64,000 bases of DNA from Streptomyces sp. NBC_01288 (GTDB lineage: Bacteria; Actinomycetota; Actinomycetes; Streptomycetales; Streptomycetaceae), in NCBI RefSeq assembly GCF_035982055.1, contig NZ_CP108427.1, positions 1,364,001 to 1,428,000 of the forward strand, read 5' to 3'. Position numbers and translations under genes: made by a program. Shown piece by piece: positions 32,540-43,152 of the stretch (position 1 is its first letter; each line of letters opens with the position of its first letter). A model generated the notes under the pieces. It saw only the letters and a program-made list of their open reading frames with translations, was not told the origin of the DNA and searched no databases.

Positions 32540-34443
32540 TCGGGTTTCTCCTTGGCTGTGCCGGCGTTCGCGTCCTTGACCGCCAGGCTTGCGCTGATCC
32601 GTCCGGCGACCTCGACGGGTGTGAGGCCGATGTCGGCGAGCACCTCCCCGCGTTTGGCGTGCGCGAGGAACTGCTCCGGGATGCCGAACCGCCTTACCGG
32701 GACGTCGACTTCGGCGTCGCCGAGGGCCAGCGCCACGGCGGCGCCGACGCCGGAAGCGCGGCTGTTGTCCTCGACGACGGCCACCAGGCGGTGTTCGGCG
32801 GCGAGGCCCGGCAGCGCCGGGTCGACGGGTTTGACCCAACGGGGGTCCACGACCGTGCAGTTGATGCCACGCGCTTCGAGGAGTTCGGCGGCCTGGAGGC
32901 AGACGGGCGCCATCACGCCCACCGCGACGAGCAGCACCTCGGGGGTCTCCGCACCGCGGTGCAGAACGTCCAGGCCGCCCACACGGTCGATCGCCGGGAT
33001 CTCCGGTCCGACCGACTCCTTCGGGAAACGGACGAGGGTCGGCGCGTCGTCGACGGCGACCGCTTCCCGTAGCTGGGCCCGGAGTTGGTCGGCGTCACGC
33101 GGGGCGGCGATCCGCAGGCCGGGCACGACCTGGAGGATCGACATGTCCCACATGCCGTTGTGTGACGCACCGTCAACTCCGGTCACCCCGGCGCGGTCCA
33201 GGACGAACGTCACCCCGCAGCGGTGCAGCGCCACGTCCATCAGGAGTTGGTCGAAGGCGCGGTTGAGGAAGGTGGCGTAGACGGCGACGACCGGATGCAG
33301 TCCGCCGGTCGCGAGGCCCGCCGCCGACACCGCCGCGTGCTGCTCGGCGATGCCGACGTCCCACACCCGGTCGGGGAACTTCGCGGCGAACTTGCCGAGG
33401 CCGACGGGGTGCAGCATGGCCGCCGTGATGGCCACGACGTCGTCCCGCTCCTCACCGATGCGCAGGATCTCGTCGCCGAACACGCTGGTCCAGGAAGGGC
33501 CGTTGGAGGGCACGAGGGGTGCGCAGGTGAGCGGGTCCATCACGCCGACGGTGTGGAAGTGGTCCTCCTCGTGGGCGAGGGCGGGTTCGTAGCCGCGGCC
33601 CTTCTCCGTGAGGCAGTGGACGAGGACCGGGCCGTGGAAGCGTTTCGCGCGGCGCAGCGCGGACTCGACGGCGCCGATGTCGTGTCCGTCGATCGGACCG
33701 ACGTACTTGAGGCCCAGGTCCTCGAACATGCCCTGCGGGTTGAACGCGTCCTTGAAGCCCTTCTTCGCGCCGTGCAGCGATTCGTAGACGGTGTGGCCGA
33801 TGACCGGGGTGCGCAGCAGGACGTCCTTGCCCCAGGCGAGGACCTTCTCGTAGCTGTCGGTCGTGCGCAGGGTCGCCAGGTGGTTGGCGAGGCCGCCGAT
33901 GGTGGGCGAGTAGGAGCGTTCGTTGTCGTTGACGACGATGATCAGCGGCCGGTCCTTGGCGGCCGCGATGTTGTTCAGCGCCTCCCACGCCATGCCGCCG
34001 GTGAGGGCGCCGTCGCCGATGACGGCGACGACATGGCCCTTCTCCCCCTGTACCTGGCGGGCCTTGGCGAGGCCGTCTGCCCAGCCGAGCGCGGTGGAGG
34101 CGTGGCTGTTCTCGATGACGTCGTGCTCGGACTCCTCGCGCGAGGGATAGCCGGACAGGCCGCCCTTGCTGCGCAGCTTCGAGAAGTCCTGACGACCCGT
34201 CAGAATCTTGTGTACGTAGCTCTGGTGGCCGGTGTCCCAGAGGATGCGGTCGGTCGGTGACTCGAAGACCCGGTGCAGCGCGATGGTCAGTTCCACCACA
34301 CCCAGGTTGGGCCCGAGGTGTCCGCCGGTCCTGGCCACCGCGTGGACCAGGAACTCCCTTATCTCTTCGGACAGTTCGCCGAGTTCCGCCTCGGACAGCG
34401 CCTTCAGGTCGCGTGGTTGACGGATGCTCTCCAGAATCGTCAC
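32536..34443 (-). CDS. dxs: 1-deoxy-D-xylulose-5-phosphate synthase
   Basis: A 635-residue, full-length DXS, which condenses pyruvate and glyceraldehyde 3-phosphate in the first step of the MEP isoprenoid pathway. The TPP site is seen in [31 protein letters not shown] and [14 protein letters not shown]. The transketolase-like middle has [21 protein letters not shown] (active-site Glu). Streptomyces usually keep another dxs elsewhere, so this copy is probably the hopanoid-dedicated one. It lies between ispG (27 bp gap) and hpnO (overlap), so precursor supply is built into the operon. Confidence 0.96.
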   Translation of the reverse strand: MTILESIRQPRDLKALSEAELGELSEEIREFLVHAVARTGGHLGPNLGVVELTIALHRVFESPTDRILWDTGHQSYVHKILTGRQDFSKLRSKGGLSGYPSREESEHDVIENSHASTALGWADGLAKARQVQGEKGHVVAVIGDGALTGGMAWEALNNIAAAKDRPLIIVVNDNERSYSPTIGGLANHLATLRTTDSYEKVLAWGKDVLLRTPVIGHTVYESLHGAKKGFKDAFNPQGMFEDLGLKYVGPIDGHDIGAVESALRRAKRFHGPVLVHCLTEKGRGYEPALAHEEDHFHTVGVMDPLTCAPLVPSNGPSWTSVFGDEILRIGEERDDVVAITAAMLHPVGLGKFAAKFPDRVWDVGIAEQHAAVSAAGLATGGLHPVVAVYATFLNRAFDQLLMDVALHRCGVTFVLDRAGVTGVDGASHNGMWDMSILQVVPGLRIAAPRDADQLRAQLREAVAVDDAPTLVRFPKESVGPEIPAIDRVGGLDVLHRGAETPEVLLVAVGVMAPVCLQAAELLEARGINCTVVDPRWVKPVDPALPGLAAEHRLVAVVEDNSRASGVGAAVALALGDAEVDVPVRRFGIPEQFLAHAKRGEVLADIGLTPVEVAGRISASLAVKDANAGTAKEKPE

Positions 34444-34470
34444 GTCGGGCCCCCTTCGGTCCGTGCTGGT

Positions 34471-35628
34471 TCAGCTCACGGTGACGGCCGGCTCCCCCGC
34501 CGCGACGCCGTCCTGCTCCATCTGTTCGGCGATCTTCATCGCCTCCTCGATGAGGGTCTCCACGATCTTCGACTCGGGCACGGTCTTGATGACCTCGCCC
34601 TTGACGAAGATCTGACCCTTCCCGTTGCCGGAGGCGACCCCCAGGTCGGCCTCCCGCGCCTCGCCGGGTCCGTTGACGACGCAGCCCATGACCGCGACGC
34701 GCAGCGGGACCTCCATGCCTTCCAGGCCCGCCGTGACCTCGTCGGCGAGCTTGTAGACATCCACCTGGGCACGCCCGCAGGACGGGCACGACACGATCTC
34801 CAGCCGGCGGGGCTTGAGGTTCAGCGACTCCAGGATCTGGAGGCCGACCTTGACCTCCTCGACCGGCGGGGCGGACAGCGACACCCGGATCGTGTCGCCG
34901 ATGCCCTCGCTGAGCAGCGCCCCGAAGGCGACCGCCGACTTGATCGTGCCCTGGAAAGCGGGCCCGGCCTCGGTGACCCCGAGGTGCAGCGGATAGTCGC
35001 TCTGCGCGGCGAGCTGCCGGTAGGCGTTGACCATCACCACTGGGTCGTTGTGCTTGACGGAGATCTTGATGTCGCGGAAGCCGTGCTCCTCGAAGAGCGA
35101 CGCCTCCCACAGGGCCGACTCGACGAGCGCCTCGGGCGTCGCCTTGCCGTACTTCTGGAGCAGACGGCGGTCCAGGGAACCGGCGTTGACCCCGATGCGG
35201 ATCGGCGTGCCGTGGTCCTTGGCGGCCCGCGCGATCTCCTTGACCTTGTCGTCGAACTGCTTGATGTTGCCGGGATTGACGCGAACTGCCGCGCAGCCGG
35301 CCTCGATCGCGGCGAAGACGTACTTGGGCTGGAAGTGGATGTCCGCGATCACCGGGATCTGTGACTTGCGCGCGATGGTGGCCAGCGCGTCCGCGTCGTC
35401 CTGCGTGGGGCAGGCGACGCGGACGATCTGGCAGCCGGACGCGGTGAGTTCGGCGATCTGTTGCAGGGTGGCGCCGATGTCCGACGTACGCGTCGTGGTC
35501 ATCGACTGGACCGAGACGGGGGCCCCGCCCCCGACCGCCACCGATCCGACCTCGATGCGTCGCGACACACGTCGCTCGGCGATCGGCCGGACCGGCATCT
35601 CGGGGACGCCCAGGGCTACGGCGGTCAT
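34471..35628 (-). CDS. ispG: 4-hydroxy-3-methylbut-2-enyl-diphosphate synthase
   Basis: A 385-residue IspG/GcpE. It reductively opens MEcPP to HMBPP, the sixth MEP-pathway step, using a [4Fe-4S] cluster. The N-terminal barrel has [19 protein letters not shown] and [15 protein letters not shown]. The cluster ligands are in [16 protein letters not shown] (two Cys) and [16 protein letters not shown] (third Cys and the family NGPGE motif). It lies 4 bp after hpnH and 27 bp before dxs. As with dxs, it is likely a second, cluster-linked copy. Confidence 0.96.
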   Translation of the reverse strand: MTAVALGVPEMPVRPIAERRVSRRIEVGSVAVGGGAPVSVQSMTTTRTSDIGATLQQIAELTASGCQIVRVACPTQDDADALATIARKSQIPVIADIHFQPKYVFAAIEAGCAAVRVNPGNIKQFDDKVKEIARAAKDHGTPIRIGVNAGSLDRRLLQKYGKATPEALVESALWEASLFEEHGFRDIKISVKHNDPVVMVNAYRQLAAQSDYPLHLGVTEAGPAFQGTIKSAVAFGALLSEGIGDTIRVSLSAPPVEEVKVGLQILESLNLKPRRLEIVSCPSCGRAQVDVYKLADEVTAGLEGMEVPLRVAVMGCVVNGPGEAREADLGVASGNGKGQIFVKGEVIKTVPESKIVETLIEEAMKIAEQMEQDGVAAGEPAVTVS

Positions 35629-35632
35629 GACG

Positions 35633-36655
35633 TCAGTCGCGGTTTCCGGCGACGGTCTCGCGCATGGCCCGCAGGGACTCCTTGAGGGAACCCATGGTGG
35701 CGAGGACGGCGGTGGGCTCGTAGCCGCAGTGCGCCATGCAGTTGGCGCAGCGCGGGTCCTTGCCGCGGCCGTACTTGTCCCAGTCGGTGTCCTCGATCAG
35801 CTCCCGGTACGTGGGGACGTACCCGTCGCTCATCAGGTAGCAGGGGCGCTGCCAGCCGAAGAGCGAGTAGTTCGGGATCGCCCAGGCCGTGCACGGGAAG
35901 TCGACCTTGCCCTCCAGGAAGTCCAGGAAGAGCGGGGAGTGGTTGAGCCGCCACTTCCTGCGGTTTCCGCCCGCGAAGGCCTTCTTGAACAGCTCGTGGG
36001 TCTGCGCGACACCCAGGAAGTGCTCCTGGTCGGGCGCCTTCTCGTAGGCGTAGGCGGGCGAGATCATCATCTCGTCGACCTTGATGTCGTCGTTGAGGAA
36101 GTTCAGGACCTCGATGATGGTCTGCGGGGTGTCCGTGTTGAAGAACGTCGAGTTGGTGGTGACCCGGAAGCCGCGCTTCTTGGCCTCCTTCATCGCCTCC
36201 ACCGCCTCGTCGAACACGCCCTCCTTCGCGACGGACTCGTCGTGCCGCTCACGCAGCCCGTCGATGTGCACCGCGAAGGCGAAGTACGGCGAGGGCGTGA
36301 ACTTGTCCAGCTTCTTGCGCAGCAGCATCGCGTTGGTGCAGAGGAAGACGTACTTCTTCTTCGCCACCAACTGCCGCACGATCTCGTCGATCTGAGGGTG
36401 CATCAGGGGCTCGCCGCCCGCGATGGACACCATCGGCGCACCGGATTCGAGCACCGCCCCTACGGCCTGCGCCACCGGCATGCGCTGCTTGAGCACGCCC
36501 GCCGGGTGCTGGATCTTGCCGCAGCCTTCGCACTTCAGGTTGCACGCGAAGAGCGGTTCCAGCTCCACGATCAGGGGGAACTTGTCCCGCTTGCGGAGCT
36601 TCTGTTCAGCCAAGTATGTAGCGACCTTGATTGTCTGGCGCAGCGGCATGGCCAT
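35633..36655 (-). CDS. hpnH: Adenosyl-hopene transferase, radical SAM
   Basis: A 340-residue radical SAM enzyme that adds the 5'-deoxyadenosyl group to diploptene (hopene), the first step of hopanoid side-chain building. The cluster motif is CNLKCEGCG (Cys38, 42, 45), followed by [13 protein letters not shown] (the GGEP SAM loop). The C-terminal SPOUT-free extension contains [38 protein letters not shown] with extra cysteines, typical for HpnH. The ATG at 36655 follows GGAGG by eight bases. hpnG lies 5 bp upstream. Confidence 0.95.
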   Translation of the reverse strand: MAMPLRQTIKVATYLAEQKLRKRDKFPLIVELEPLFACNLKCEGCGKIQHPAGVLKQRMPVAQAVGAVLESGAPMVSIAGGEPLMHPQIDEIVRQLVAKKKYVFLCTNAMLLRKKLDKFTPSPYFAFAVHIDGLRERHDESVAKEGVFDEAVEAMKEAKKRGFRVTTNSTFFNTDTPQTIIEVLNFLNDDIKVDEMMISPAYAYEKAPDQEHFLGVAQTHELFKKAFAGGNRRKWRLNHSPLFLDFLEGKVDFPCTAWAIPNYSLFGWQRPCYLMSDGYVPTYRELIEDTDWDKYGRGKDPRCANCMAHCGYEPTAVLATMGSLKESLRAMRETVAGNRD

Positions 36656-36660
36656 CTGGC

Positions 36661-37302
36661 TCACCTCCGGGGGAGCAGCAAAGAACGGTGCCATTCGAAA
36701 AAAGCGGGAAGAACGGAACGAAGAACGCGGAAAGCCGATATTCCACCGCGCACCGTGCCGATCCGGACGAGTTCATGTTCAGGAGCGTCCACGACCACCC
36801 GTACGGCCGCAACCGGGCGCGCGCCCGTACGCACGGCGCTCAGCAGCGTGGCCGCCGACTCCATGTCGACCGCGATTGCGCCGGTCGCGAGCAGATCCGA
36901 CCGTTCCTGACCGCGGACGATGTGATCGGAACCGGTCAGGGGGCCGGTGTGGACGGTGCGGCCGGGCAGGGCCCGCACCAGTTCCTTGACGAGCAGCTCG
37001 GTACCGACGCACGGAACGGTTCCGCGCGCCTCCCTGGTCTCCTCGGCGACCACGAGGTCACCGGGGTGCATACCGGGGGCTAGTCCGGCGCAGAAGCCCG
37101 TGGCCAGTACGGCGGCCCCGTCCAGCGCCGGGTCGGCGAGGCGCCGCGTGACGGCCTCCTCGGCCGCCTGTGGCCCCATCCCCGTCCTGAGGAAGGTGAC
37201 CGGCCCGCCGGCGCCGGAGCGGTCGCCCGCGCGCAGGGCGAGGCGCTCGATGCCGAGCGCGCAGGCGATCAGCAGCGGCGGTCCGGCGGACTGTCTGCCC
37301 AT
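36661..37302 (-). CDS. hpnG: Adenosylhopane nucleosidase/phosphorylase
   Basis: 213 residues of the purine nucleoside phosphorylase/MTA-SAH nucleosidase fold. It removes adenine from adenosylhopane to give (phospho)ribosylhopane. Seen are LLIACALGIERLALRAGD, VTFLRTGMGPQAAEEAV, GAAVLATGFCAGLAPGMHPGDLVVAEE and TGAIAVDMESAATLLSAV (the DMES-type motif that binds the ribose). It is short, as usual for HpnG. Its ATG shares one base with the shc stop (TGATG). hpnH follows within 5 bp. Confidence 0.92.
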   Translation of the reverse strand: MGRQSAGPPLLIACALGIERLALRAGDRSGAGGPVTFLRTGMGPQAAEEAVTRRLADPALDGAAVLATGFCAGLAPGMHPGDLVVAEETREARGTVPCVGTELLVKELVRALPGRTVHTGPLTGSDHIVRGQERSDLLATGAIAVDMESAATLLSAVRTGARPVAAVRVVVDAPEHELVRIGTVRGGISAFRVLRSVLPAFFEWHRSLLLPRR

Positions 37303-39308
37303 CAGCCCCCCTTGGCCGGGGAGAACGAGGGCTGGGAGAACGGTTCTCCGTGCACGTAGCGCCCGAGCGCGGTGAGCGGGAAGACCTGCCGGTAGAGGTG
37401 GTAGTTGATGGAGAAGTCCCACGGGAAGCCCGTGCCGGTGAAGTAGGGCTCGTCCCAGGACCCGTCCTCCCGCTGGGTCGCCGCGAGCCACTCCACACCG
37501 CGTTCCACGGCCTTGGAGTCCCGCTCCCCGGCCGCGAGCAGGGCCATCAGGGCCCAGGCCGTCTGCGAGGCGGTGGAGGCGCCCCGGCCGCTCCATTCCT
37601 TGGCGTACTTGTAGGAGCGCAGATCCTCGCCCCAGCCGCCGTCGTCGTTCTGCACGGTCTCCAGCCAGGTCACCGCGCGCCGGATCGCCGGGTGCGAGCC
37701 GGGAATCCCGGCCGCGGCGAGCGCGGGTACGACGGACCCGGTGCCGTAGACGTAGTTGACGCCCCAGCGGCCGAACCACGAGCCGTCCGGCTCCTGTTCG
37801 GCGAGCAGCCACTCGATGCCGCGCCGGGTACGCGGGTCGTGGGCGAGGCCCTCGACGGCGAGCATCTCGACGACGTGCGCGGTGACATCCGCCGACGGCG
37901 GGTCGATGACCTCGCCGAAGTCGCAGAACGGCAGCCGGTTGGGGAACGGGCTGGTGTTGTCGACGTCGAAGGCGCCCCAACCGCCGTTCTTCGACTGCAT
38001 TCCGAGGTTCCAGCGGACCGCGCGTCCGGCGGCCCGGTCGAGGCGCTCCGGGTCGTGATGTCTGACCCGGCGCAGCGCGAGCACGACCTCGGCGGTGTCG
38101 TCGATGTCGGGGTAGTTGTCGTTGTGGAACTCGAACGCCCAGCCGCCGGGCGGCAGTTGGGGCCGTTTCACCGCCCAGTCGCCGGGGCGGACGATCTCCT
38201 CCCCGAGCATCCAGTCGGCGGCCTTGACCAGTTGGGGATGGTCGGCGGGCACGCCCGCGTCGGCGAGCGCGATGGTCGCGAGGCAGGTGTCCCACACCGG
38301 GGACTGGCAGGCCTCGATCACCCGGGCCCCGTCCTCGCGCCAGACCGCGAACCGGTCCAGGGAATCAAGTCCCGCGCGCATCACGGGGTGTTCGAGGTCG
38401 TAGCCCAGCAGGTGCAGGGCGATCACCGAGTACACGGCCGGCGGCTGGATGCCACCCCAGCAGCCGTCGTTCTCCTGCCGCTCGATGATCCAGCGCCCGG
38501 CCGACTTCATGGCCGCTCCGCGCAGCTTCCGCGGGGCCACCTTGCGGTAGAGGTGCAACGCCTTGTCGAGCCGCTGGAAGGCGCCGTCCCAACTCGCCAC
38601 CGGGGCAAGGGGCTTGACCGGGTTCGGGTTGTCCGCGTCGGTGTGCAGTTCGTCGAGCGGGAAGGGCGCGGGCCGCACCGGCCGCTTCGCGGAGACCACC
38701 GTCAGCGGCACGATGGTCTGCCGGGCCCAGCATCCGAAGTCGTAGATGTTGAGCGGCACCCAGGTGGGGAAGTACAGGAGTTCCGGGGGGAGTTCGGGCA
38801 GGTCGTCCCACTTCCACCAGCCGAACAGCGCGAGCCAGATCCGGGTGAAGACCCGGGCCGCGGCGATCCCGCCCCGCTCACGGACCCACGCGGACGCCTT
38901 CGCCATGTGCGGGGCGTCCGGCGCGTCCCCGGCCAGGCGGAGGGCGACGTACGCCTCGATGGTGGTGGAGAGTTCGCCCGGGCCGCCGTAGAAGCTGGCC
39001 CAGGTGCCGTCCTCGCGCTGCTCGCCGCGGATGAAGAGTGCGGCGGCCTGGGTCGTCGACTCGTCGCGGATGCCCAGGAACTGACGGAGCAGCAGATCCT
39101 CGGCGTCCATGGTGACGTTTGTCTCCAGGTCGCCCTTCCACCAGCCCTGGGCGTCCTGCTGCGAGAGGAGGAAGTCGGTGGCGCGTTGGACCGAGAGCGC
39201 GGCGGCGTCGTGCACCCCGGCCGCCACGGGGGTGTTGATGTCGGTTTCGCTGGCCGCGGCGACACGGGGAGGCATGGCCCCGGTGCTTCCGTCGGTCGTC
39301 GCTGTCAT
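37302..39308 (-). CDS. shc: Squalene-hopene cyclase
   Basis: A 668-residue full-length cyclase that turns squalene into hopene and hopanol at the membrane. The catalytic acid motif DIDDTAEVVLAL (Asp-x-Asp-Asp at 401-404) is intact. Several QW repeats are seen (QDAQGWWKGDLE, REDGTWASFYGG, ENDGCWGGIQPP, QSKNGGWGAFD, PDGSWFGRWG, QNDDGGWGED, EDGSWDEPYFTG), and AWALMALLAAGE lies near the end. The ATG at 39308 follows GAAGGGGAAG. hpnG follows with a 1-bp overlap. A 112-bp gap separates it from the prenyl synthase gene. Confidence 0.97.
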   Translation of the reverse strand: MTATTDGSTGAMPPRVAAASETDINTPVAAGVHDAAALSVQRATDFLLSQQDAQGWWKGDLETNVTMDAEDLLLRQFLGIRDESTTQAAALFIRGEQREDGTWASFYGGPGELSTTIEAYVALRLAGDAPDAPHMAKASAWVRERGGIAAARVFTRIWLALFGWWKWDDLPELPPELLYFPTWVPLNIYDFGCWARQTIVPLTVVSAKRPVRPAPFPLDELHTDADNPNPVKPLAPVASWDGAFQRLDKALHLYRKVAPRKLRGAAMKSAGRWIIERQENDGCWGGIQPPAVYSVIALHLLGYDLEHPVMRAGLDSLDRFAVWREDGARVIEACQSPVWDTCLATIALADAGVPADHPQLVKAADWMLGEEIVRPGDWAVKRPQLPPGGWAFEFHNDNYPDIDDTAEVVLALRRVRHHDPERLDRAAGRAVRWNLGMQSKNGGWGAFDVDNTSPFPNRLPFCDFGEVIDPPSADVTAHVVEMLAVEGLAHDPRTRRGIEWLLAEQEPDGSWFGRWGVNYVYGTGSVVPALAAAGIPGSHPAIRRAVTWLETVQNDDGGWGEDLRSYKYAKEWSGRGASTASQTAWALMALLAAGERDSKAVERGVEWLAATQREDGSWDEPYFTGTGFPWDFSINYHLYRQVFPLTALGRYVHGEPFSQPSFSPAKGG

Positions 39309-39420
39309 GGCTTCCCCTTCGTGCAGTGGCATGTCTCTGCTGTGGGTCCGCCGTCGGCCGGTACTCGTTCGTTCGCAGCACCGGCCGGCGACTACGCGAG
39401 GGCTATTCGACCGATAGTGA

Positions 39421-40488
39421 TCATCTCTTTCGTACGACGACGAAGTCGGCGAGCGCCGTGAACTGCGCCCGAACCCGGTCGGGCATGTCGATGGCGTCGA
39501 GGGCCTCGATGGCGATGGTGTGCTGACGACGTGCCTCTTCGGCGGTCCACTCGCGGCCGCCGGCCTCCTCGATGAGCGCGGCGCGGGCCGCGAACTCCTC
39601 CTCGGAGAAGTTCTCGAAGTCGCTGCTCTTGGCGTCGGCGGCGAGGATCTCGCCGAGCCGCTCGGAGGCGGGTCCGCCCGCCGCGAGCGCCGCCACCACG
39701 GGCAGGGACTTCTTGCGCTGGCGCAGATCGCTCCAGGTCTGCTTCCCGGTGGACTCCGGGTCGCCCCAGATGCCGAGGAGGTCGTCGACGGCCTGGAAGG
39801 CCAGGCCGAGGTGGTGGCCGTACTTCTCCAGGACGTCGGCGGTGCGGTCGTCCGCACCGCCGAGCACGGCCCCGATGGAGGAGGCGCAGGCGAGCAGGGC
39901 GCCGGTCTTGTTGCCCTCCATCTCCAGGCACTCCTCGACGCTGACGCGGTCGCGGTGCTCGTAGGAGATGTCCTGCGCCTGGCCGTCGATAAGGGCGCGG
40001 GTCGCGGTGGTGAGGCGGCGGGTGGCACGGCCGGCCTCGACGGTGCCGAGCTCCAGCAGGACCTCGTTGGCCAGCGCGAACAGGGCGTCGCCGACGAGGA
40101 TGGCCTGGGACGGGCCGTGCACCTTCCACACGGTGTCGCGGTGCCGGCGCTGCTCGTCGCCGTCCATCAGGTCGTCGTGCAGCAGCGAGAAGTTGTGGAC
40201 CAGTTCGACGGCGACGGCGCCGGGGATGCCGGTCTCGGGCGAGGCGCCGGTGACCTCGGCGGAGAGCACGGCGAGCGCGGGGCGCACGGCCTTGCCGCCG
40301 TCGCCGTCCGCCGGGTTGCCCTCGGCGTCGATCCAGCCGAAGTGGTAGGCGGAAACGGTGTCCATGGGGGGAGCCAGGCGGTCCACGGCCGCCCGCAGTA
40401 CCGGTGTGGCAAGGGTCCGGCCGCGCTCCAGGAGCGCGGACACGTCCACCGCGTCGGCAGCCGTCTCGGCCGGGGGCACAGTGGGCAC
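39421..40488 (-). CDS. Polyprenyl (farnesyl-type) diphosphate synthase of the hopanoid cluster
   Basis: A 355-residue trans-prenyltransferase. The first Asp-rich motif is HDDLMDGDEQRR (DDLMD at 105-109) and the second is AVDDLLGIWGDPESTGK (235-243), with EGNKTGALLACA between. It should chain IPP and DMAPP into farnesyl diphosphate for HpnD, though the product length is not certain from sequence (Phe100 lies five residues before the first Asp motif). GTG at 40488 is chosen because AGAGGAG precedes it and the VPTVPPAETA leader is family-like. It is 62 bp after hpnE. Confidence 0.92.
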   Translation of the reverse strand: MPTVPPAETAADAVDVSALLERGRTLATPVLRAAVDRLAPPMDTVSAYHFGWIDAEGNPADGDGGKAVRPALAVLSAEVTGASPETGIPGAVAVELVHNFSLLHDDLMDGDEQRRHRDTVWKVHGPSQAILVGDALFALANEVLLELGTVEAGRATRRLTTATRALIDGQAQDISYEHRDRVSVEECLEMEGNKTGALLACASSIGAVLGGADDRTADVLEKYGHHLGLAFQAVDDLLGIWGDPESTGKQTWSDLRQRKKSLPVVAALAAGGPASERLGEILAADAKSSDFENFSEEEFAARAALIEEAGGREWTAEEARRQHTIAIEALDAIDMPDRVRAQFTALADFVVVRKR

Positions 40489-40550
40489 AGTCTCTCCTCT
40501 TGTCGCGCTACCGAAGGTGCGGGGGTCGCCTGCCGCCTGCTGATCGACCT

Positions 40551-42065
40551 TCACCGGTTCCCACCTCGCAGTGAAGCGCCGGTCCCCTCCGGCTGTCCGC
40601 CGGGGGTCCGGGGGTTGTCCCCCGGGACGATGCAGTACGCCGCCTCCTCGAACTCGAAGAGATGGCGGGGGCGGGGCCGGCCCAGGGCGGCGAGTGCGGC
40701 GTCCGCCGCGCTCACGCCACTGCGGACCGCACTCTCCATGGTCGCGGGCCACCCTGTGGCGGTCCACGCTCCGGCCAGGTACAGGCCGGGGGCCTTGGTG
40801 CGGGCGCCGGGCCGCAGCCGTCCGACGCCGGGGGCGGGGGCGAACGTCGCCGTGCGCTCCCTGGTCACGAAGAAGTCCTTCACCTCGGCGCCGCGCGCAC
40901 CGGGCAGCAGCCGCTCCAGCTCGGGCAGGTAGCGCTCCCGCAGCTCGGCCACGGGCGCGTCGATCTCGTCGTGCACGGCGGACTGGGACAGCGCCAGATA
41001 CTGGCCGTCCTTCAGCCCGGACGCCTCGGTCCGGTCGAACACCCACTGCACCGGGGTGCCCAGCGCCGCGAAGAACGGGCGGGCGAGCACCTTGCGGTCG
41101 TAGACGACATGAACGTTCAGGATCGGCGAGTAGTCCATCGACAGCAGCCGCTCGGGCTCGTCGAGGGCGCCGTCGGGCAGCAGATCATGGGCCTCGCGCT
41201 GCGGTACCGCGAGCACGACGGTGTCGGCCTCAAGAGTCTCGCCGGGACAGTGAACGCTCCAACGGCCGTTCACGTCTGTAGAGATGGAGGTGACGCGTGT
41301 ACGGACTTCGGTGCGCACGCCCGCGGAGTCGAGCGCCTTGCGGGCGAGCCGGTCGTGCAGTTCGCCCAGCGGGACGTGTGCCCAGCCGATGTCGGCCGCG
41401 CCCGGGTCGGAGAGCAGACCGGTCTTGAACACCATCGCGGCGAGAGCGAGCGAGGAGTCGCCCGCGACCGCGTTGAGGGTGGCGACCCCGACCAGGTCCC
41501 ACAGTGCCTCGACGGCACGCGCCGACTGACCGTGCGCGGTCAGCCAGCTGCCGAAGTTCTGGGCGTCCAGCGCGGGGTCGGCGAGGTCGAGCGCTTTGAG
41601 CGCGAGCGCGGCACGTCCTACTCTGGCGCGCTCCGCGAACGAGAGATGCGGGTACGTCGCGAGGCTGCGCCCCAGATGCAGGGGCACCGGCAGCGGGTCG
41701 CGCCGCAGTCTGCCGAGGCGGCGCCCCTCGGGGCGGTTCACGTCGAGAACGGGCACGTCGAGACGATCCTGCAACGGAGCCAGCGCCGCGCCCTCGATGC
41801 GGTCGAGGAACCAGCGGTAGGCGGTGCAGCAGCGCAGATACACGTGCTGGCCGTTGTCCACGGTGAGGTCGCCGCGCTGGAAGGAGAAGGCGAGTCCGCC
41901 CAGGCGCGGGCGGCCTTCGAGCAGGGTGACGCGGACACCGGCGTCGGCGAGCGCGAGCGCGGAGGTGATGCCGGCGAGGCCGCCGCCGATCACGACGGCA
42001 TGCCGTCCGGCCGGTCCCGTCGCCGGCTCGGCGGGCAGCCCGTCGGGCCGCGTCCCGTCGCTCAT
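40551..42065 (-). CDS. hpnE: Hydroxysqualene dehydroxylase (squalene-associated FAD protein)
   Basis: A 504-residue flavoprotein. The dinucleotide loop is AVVIGGGLAGITSALALADAG then VTLLEGRPRLGGLAFSF, and the C-terminal FAD motif is GLYLAGAWTATGWPATMESAVRSGVSAADAAL. HpnE reduces hydroxysqualene, made by HpnD and HpnC, to squalene. The block VDNGQHVYLRCCTAYRWFLDRI is family-specific. The ATG at 42065 follows GGGGAG. A 136-bp gap with a 9-bp hairpin separates it from hpnD. A tail of about 40 residues after AALGRPRPR is less conserved. Confidence 0.94.
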   Translation of the reverse strand: MSDGTRPDGLPAEPATGPAGRHAVVIGGGLAGITSALALADAGVRVTLLEGRPRLGGLAFSFQRGDLTVDNGQHVYLRCCTAYRWFLDRIEGAALAPLQDRLDVPVLDVNRPEGRRLGRLRRDPLPVPLHLGRSLATYPHLSFAERARVGRAALALKALDLADPALDAQNFGSWLTAHGQSARAVEALWDLVGVATLNAVAGDSSLALAAMVFKTGLLSDPGAADIGWAHVPLGELHDRLARKALDSAGVRTEVRTRVTSISTDVNGRWSVHCPGETLEADTVVLAVPQREAHDLLPDGALDEPERLLSMDYSPILNVHVVYDRKVLARPFFAALGTPVQWVFDRTEASGLKDGQYLALSQSAVHDEIDAPVAELRERYLPELERLLPGARGAEVKDFFVTRERTATFAPAPGVGRLRPGARTKAPGLYLAGAWTATGWPATMESAVRSGVSAADAALAALGRPRPRHLFEFEEAAYCIVPGDNPRTPGGQPEGTGASLRGGNR

Positions 42066-42142
42066 CGTGCACTCCCCCCTGCGCGCCCACCGAGGCACTC
42101 GAACCAGCCACGGCAGACCGTTGCAGTCAGGGACGCCACGCC

Positions 42143-42177
42143 GCACCGGAGGGTTGCCTGCCGCATTTCTCCGGTGC
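42143..42177. promoter_or_regulatory. Hairpin between hpnD and hpnE
   Basis: GCACCGGAG (42143-42151) and its complement CTCCGGTGC (42169-42177) enclose a 17-base loop in the 136-bp hpnD-hpnE gap. No T tract follows on the minus strand. It may be a partial terminator, an RNA-stability element or a processing site that adjusts expression inside the hopanoid operon. Confidence 0.45.
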
Positions 42178-42201
42178 CATCGCCTTGGCCCACTCCGTCC
42201 A

Positions 42202-43152
42202 TCAGGTGCGCCTCCTGAGGGTGCTCCGCGTGACGTGCCGGGCGTCCAGACCGGACAGGCCGCGCACCGCGACGTAGGCCTTCTCGCGGCCGGGCAGGGA
42301 GACGCGGCCGCGCAGGACGGCCTCCGGCTCGCGCTCGATGCGGTCCAGCAGACGGCGGTAGATGCCGGCCATGGCGGCGACGCAGGCGCCGCTGCGGCGG
42401 TCGAGCATCGGGAGCAGCCGGTAGCCCTCGGCGAAAAGAGTGCGGGCCCGGCGCACCTCGAAGTGCACGAGACCCGCGAAGTCGGAACCCTCCGGCGGCG
42501 TCGGCCCGTTGAACCCGGCCGAGCAGCCGAATTTCGCGAGGTCGTCGGCGGGCAGATAGGTACGGCCGGTCTCGGCGTCCTCGCGGACGTCTCTGAGGAT
42601 GTTGGTGAGCTGGAGCGCGAGCCCCAGCGTGTCGGCGTACTCCGAGGCGCGTTCCACGCCGCGCGCCCCCGGCTCGGTGCCGAACACGCCGAGCGAGAGC
42701 CGCCCGATCGCACCGGCGACGCACCGGCAGTAGACCTTCAGGTCGTCCCAGGTCTCGTAGGTCTCGCCGCGGACGTCCAGCAGGACGCCGTCGATGAGCT
42801 CGTCCAGGCCGTCGAGCGGGACCGGGAAGGCCTCGGCCGTGTGCGCGAGGGCGACCGCGACCGGGTCGGTGTCGTCCTCCTCGACCTTGCCCTCGCGGAC
42901 CCGGGTGAGCAGCGCCCGGGTGTCCTCGAGGCGTGCCGACTTCACGTCGGTCGGCAGTGTGCCGTCGCCGATGTCGTCGACGCGCCGCGAGAACGCGTAC
43001 AGCGCCGACATCGCGCGGCGCTTGGGCGTCGGCAGCAGTCTGATGCCGTACGCGAAGTTACGTGCCTGCTGTCCGGTGACGGCCTCGCAGTAGCTGTAGG
43101 CGGCGAGTACCGGTGCGGACATGTGCGGTGCAGACTCCACGCTGCGGATCAC
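42202..43152 (-). CDS. hpnD: Presqualene diphosphate synthase
   Basis: A 316-residue head-to-head prenyltransferase that joins two farnesyl diphosphates into presqualene diphosphate. The two Asp-rich motifs are SRRVDDIGDGTL (about 55-66; DDIGD) and QLTNILRDVREDAETGRTYLP (DVRED). YCRCVAGAIGRLSLGVFG is also typical of squalene/phytoene synthases. The GTG start at 43152 overlaps the hpnC stop by 3 bp (GTGA). It is one of the three-gene HpnCDE route to squalene. Confidence 0.94.
   Translation of the reverse strand: MIRSVESAPHMSAPVLAAYSYCEAVTGQQARNFAYGIRLLPTPKRRAMSALYAFSRRVDDIGDGTLPTDVKSARLEDTRALLTRVREGKVEEDDTDPVAVALAHTAEAFPVPLDGLDELIDGVLLDVRGETYETWDDLKVYCRCVAGAIGRLSLGVFGTEPGARGVERASEYADTLGLALQLTNILRDVREDAETGRTYLPADDLAKFGCSAGFNGPTPPEGSDFAGLVHFEVRRARTLFAEGYRLLPMLDRRSGACVAAMAGIYRRLLDRIEREPEAVLRGRVSLPGREKAYVAVRGLSGLDARHVTRSTLRRRT

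Noticed and set aside
30857..33280. An 807-codon plus-strand open frame across hpnO and dxs
   Set aside because: It crosses several well-supported minus-strand genes and its translation is Arg/Gly-rich without family blocks.
40551..42713. hpnE read with a start far upstream, giving 720 residues
   Set aside because: The extra 200 residues are the out-of-frame antisense-like reading of hpnD; a ribosome site precedes ATG 42065.
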